Positions 62,017-64,000 of a DNA stretch of 64,000 nucleotides are shown piece after piece; positions within the stretch are counted from its first letter, which is position 1, and each line of letters opens with the position of its first letter. This DNA is from Hydractinia symbiolongicarpus (taxonomy: Eukaryota > Cnidaria > Hydrozoa > Anthoathecata > Hydractiniidae): contig NC_079875.1 in assembly GCF_029227915.1 (NCBI RefSeq), positions 42,119,201 to 42,183,200 of the forward strand, in the 5' to 3' direction. A program made the translations under genes and the position numbers. Under the pieces are notes generated by a model. That model ran no database searches and was not told the origin of the DNA. It saw nothing but the letters and a program-made list of their open reading frames with translations.

Positions 62017-62625
62017 TTCGGGAAATGAGTTTACTCCCTGGGTACTTTCTTTGTATACATTCGACTATACGGGACAAGCCCGGGATTTACGGGAAATCGC
62101 GGGTTTTCGTTTGCCGGCGATTAAACTTCTTTTATTCAGCGTCTCATCAAAAATGAAAACATTTTTGAAAACTAAAAGTCTCATGCGTTTTAGTGGTGAA
62201 AAAATAATTTAAAAAATCGTTCGGTAAATGAGTTTACTTCCTAGGTACTTTCTTTGTATACATTCGACTATACGGGACAAGCCCGGGATTTACGGGAAAT
62301 CGCGGGTTTTCGTTTGCCGGCGATTAAACTTCTTTTATTCAGCGTCTCATCAAAAATGAAAACATTTTTGAAAACTAAAAGTCTCATGCGTTTTAGTGGT
62401 GAAAAAATAATTTAAAAAATCGTTCTGGAAATGAGTTTACTCACAGGGTACTTTCTTTGTATACATTCGACTATACGGGCCAAGCCCGGGATTTACGGGA
62501 AATCGCGGATTTTCGTTTGCCGGCGATTAAACCTCTTTCATTAAGCGTCTCATCAAAAATGAAAACATTTTTGGAAACTACAAGTCTCATGCGTTTTAGT
62601 GGTGAAAAAATAATTTAAAAAATCG
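62017..62625 (+). repeat. 3-monomer (609-bp) duplication, copy 2
   Basis: Same three monomers as 61409-62016. This copy lacks the core deletion and has the usual GTATAC, so both changes in the first copy are private to it or were lost here. The same chimeric first monomer in both copies shows the fusion came before the duplication. Confidence 0.85.
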
Positions 62626-64000
62626 TTCGGGAAATGAGTTTACTCCCTGGGTACTTTCTTTGTATATTTTTGACTATACGGGCCGAGTCCGGGATTTACG
62701 GGAAATCGCGAATTTTCTTTTGCCGGCGATTAAACCTCTTTCATTAAGCGTCTCATGAAAAATGAAAACATTTTTGAAAACTACAAGTCTCATGCGTTTT
62801 AGTGGTGAAAAAATAATTTAAAAAATCGTTCGGGAAATGAGTTTACTCCCTGGGTACTTTCTTTGTATACTTTTGACTATACGGGCCGAGTCCGGGATTT
62901 ACGGGAAATCGCAGCTTTTCGTTTGCCAGCGATTAAACTTCTTTTATTTAGCGTCCCATCAAAAATAAAACCATTTTTGAAAACTACAAGTCTCATGCGT
63001 TTTAGTGGTGAAAAAATAATTTAAAAAATCGTTCGGGAAATGAGTTTACTCCCTGGGTACTTTTTTGTATACTTTTGACTATACGGGCCAAGCCCGGGAT
63101 TTACGGGAAATCGCGGGTTTTCGTTTGCCGGCGATTAAACCTCTTTCATTAGGCGTCTCATCAAAAATGAAAACATTTTTGAAAACTACAAATCTCATGC
63201 GTTTTAGTGGTGAAAAAATAATTTAAAAAATCGTTCGGTAAATGAGTTTACTCCCTGGGTACTTCCTTTGTATACTTTTGACTATACGGGCCGAGTCCGG
63301 GATTTACGGAAAATCGCGGGTTTTCGTTTGCGAGCGATTAAACTTCTTTTATTTAGCGCCCCATCAAAAATGAAAACATTTTTAAAAACTAAAAACCTCA
63401 TGCGTTTTAGTGGTGAAAAAATAATTTAAAAAATCGTTCGAGAAATGAGTTTACTCCCTGGGTACTTTTTTTGTATACTTTTGACTATACGGGCCGAGTC
63501 CGGGATTTAAGGGAAATCGCGGGTTTTCGTTTGCCAGCGATTAAACTTCTTTTATTCAGCGTCCCATCAAAAATGAAAACATTTTTAAAAACTAAAAACC
63601 TCATGCGTTTTAGTGGTGAAAAAATAATTTAAAAAATCGTTCGAGAAATGAGTTTACTCCCTGGGTACTTTTTTTGTATACTTTTGACTATACGGGCCAA
63701 GCCCGGGATTTACGGGAAATCGCGGGTTTTCGTTTGCCGGCGATTAAACCTCTTTCATTAGGCGTCTCATCAAAAATGAAAACATTTTTGAAAACTACAA
63801 ATCTCATGCGTTTTAGTGGTGAAAAAATAATTTAAAAAATCGTTCGGTAAATGAGTTTACTTCCTAGGTACTTTCTTTGTATACATTCAACTATACGGGA
63901 CAAGCCCGGGATTTACGGGAAATCGCGGGTTTTCGTTTGCAAGCGATTAAACTTCTTTTATTTAGCGTCCCATCAAAAATAAAAACATTTTTGAAAACTA

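Larger units (their letters stand above)
1..64000 (+). repeat. Satellite DNA array, ~203-bp monomer, ~315 head-to-tail copies
   Basis: Every part of the window is a copy of one ~203-bp unit. The landmark words TTCGG, GAGTTTACT, GATTTACGGGAAATCGCGG, CGATTAAAC, CTCATGCGTTTTAGTGG and TAATTTAAAAAATCG recur in the same order every 202-203 bp. Monomer starts at 1, 204, 407, 610 and 812 show the register. The main source of 202-bp units is one T missing in the T-run before GTATAC. All copies lie on the same strand; I found no inverted copy and no foreign insertion. Such homogeneity over 64 kb is typical of eukaryotic centromeric or heterochromatic satellites (family knowledge). The chromosomal location is inference, and the satellite family is not one I recognise. 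Array ends lie outside the window. Confidence 0.98.
54112..64000 (+). repeat. Region H: second copy of region B type, repeated again internally
   Basis: Begins with a CCCGGGGTAC monomer and follows region B (offset ~44987, then 44581 from TTCTGG at 11556/56137). Inside H the same segment recurs: TTTTTGGAAACTAC at about 56284 and 59125 (about 2841 bp, 14 monomers), and TCTCAAGCG at about 57719 and 60762 (about 3043 bp, 15 monomers). The extra monomer is the exact single-monomer duplication at 59382-59787. A 608/609-bp duplication lies at 61409-62625. The array continues past the window end. Confidence 0.83.

Noticed and set aside
1-64000. CRISPR array
   Set aside because: The repeat is 203 bp with no unique spacers; units abut directly.
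1-64000. Ribosomal DNA spacer or tRNA/5S gene cluster
   Set aside because: No rRNA, tRNA or 5S landmark, no internal box A/B promoter pattern that I could recognise, and no region that differs in kind from the monomer.
1-64000. Bacterial or phage origin
   Set aside because: No coding density at all and a 64-kb homogeneous satellite with higher-order structure; this is not known in bacterial chromosomes or phages.
1-64000. Telomeric repeat or simple microsatellite
   Set aside because: The unit is long and complex. No short-unit telomere-like repeat is seen.

Overview
The whole 64 kb window is one uninterrupted head-to-tail satellite DNA array. The repeat unit (monomer) is about 203 bp, with 202-203 bp the usual spacing, so there are roughly 315 copies. 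All copies lie in the same orientation from the first base to the last. I see no protein gene, RNA gene, transposon, CRISPR array or unique DNA. The open reading frames that can be drawn (62-117 codons) are the same stretch of monomer read again and again, and I do not annotate them as genes.

Organism: an array this long and homogeneous, with higher-order structure, indicates a eukaryotic chromosome, most likely centromeric, pericentromeric or other constitutive heterochromatin. I do not recognise the monomer, so I name no species or clade. My hand consensus is about 38% G+C and keeps about 13 CpG per monomer, roughly 1.8 times the expected number.

Monomer anatomy (position 1 = the TTCGG after the AT-rich spacer): positions 1-110 are relatively G-rich and carry up to six GGG runs; four of them (55-87) form a G-quadruplex-like motif that overlaps a hairpin-forming dyad. 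Positions 111-203 are A/T-tract-rich, contain a second dyad with 9-bp arms (131-152) and end in an AT-rich spacer (about 182-203).

Layout: A (1-6081) mixed monomers with a 12-monomer period; A2 (6082-8921) a small domain of the P-Q-R-S tetrad; B (8922-18241) mixed monomers with an exact 1214-bp tandem duplication; C (18242-22833) an 11-monomer (2230-bp) tandem duplication ending in a truncated monomer; D (22834-24240) irregular; E (24241-37069) a domain marked by TTCTGG/CACAGG monomers with 7-monomer (1421-bp) and 11-monomer (2222-bp) higher-order repeats; F (37070-43759) largely a second copy of A; G (43760-54111) a large tetrad domain (812-bp P-Q-R-S units); H (54112-64000) a second copy of the B type. 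The order A-A2-B is therefore repeated as F-G-H, with the tetrad domain about 7.3 kb longer in the second copy.

Chimeric monomers, truncated monomers with 2-3 bp microhomology, and nested duplications at whole-monomer multiples show how the array evolved: unequal exchange or replication slippage in register, with occasional out-of-register deletion. No identified gene system is present. The most interesting material is the monomer's structural motifs and the recombination record.
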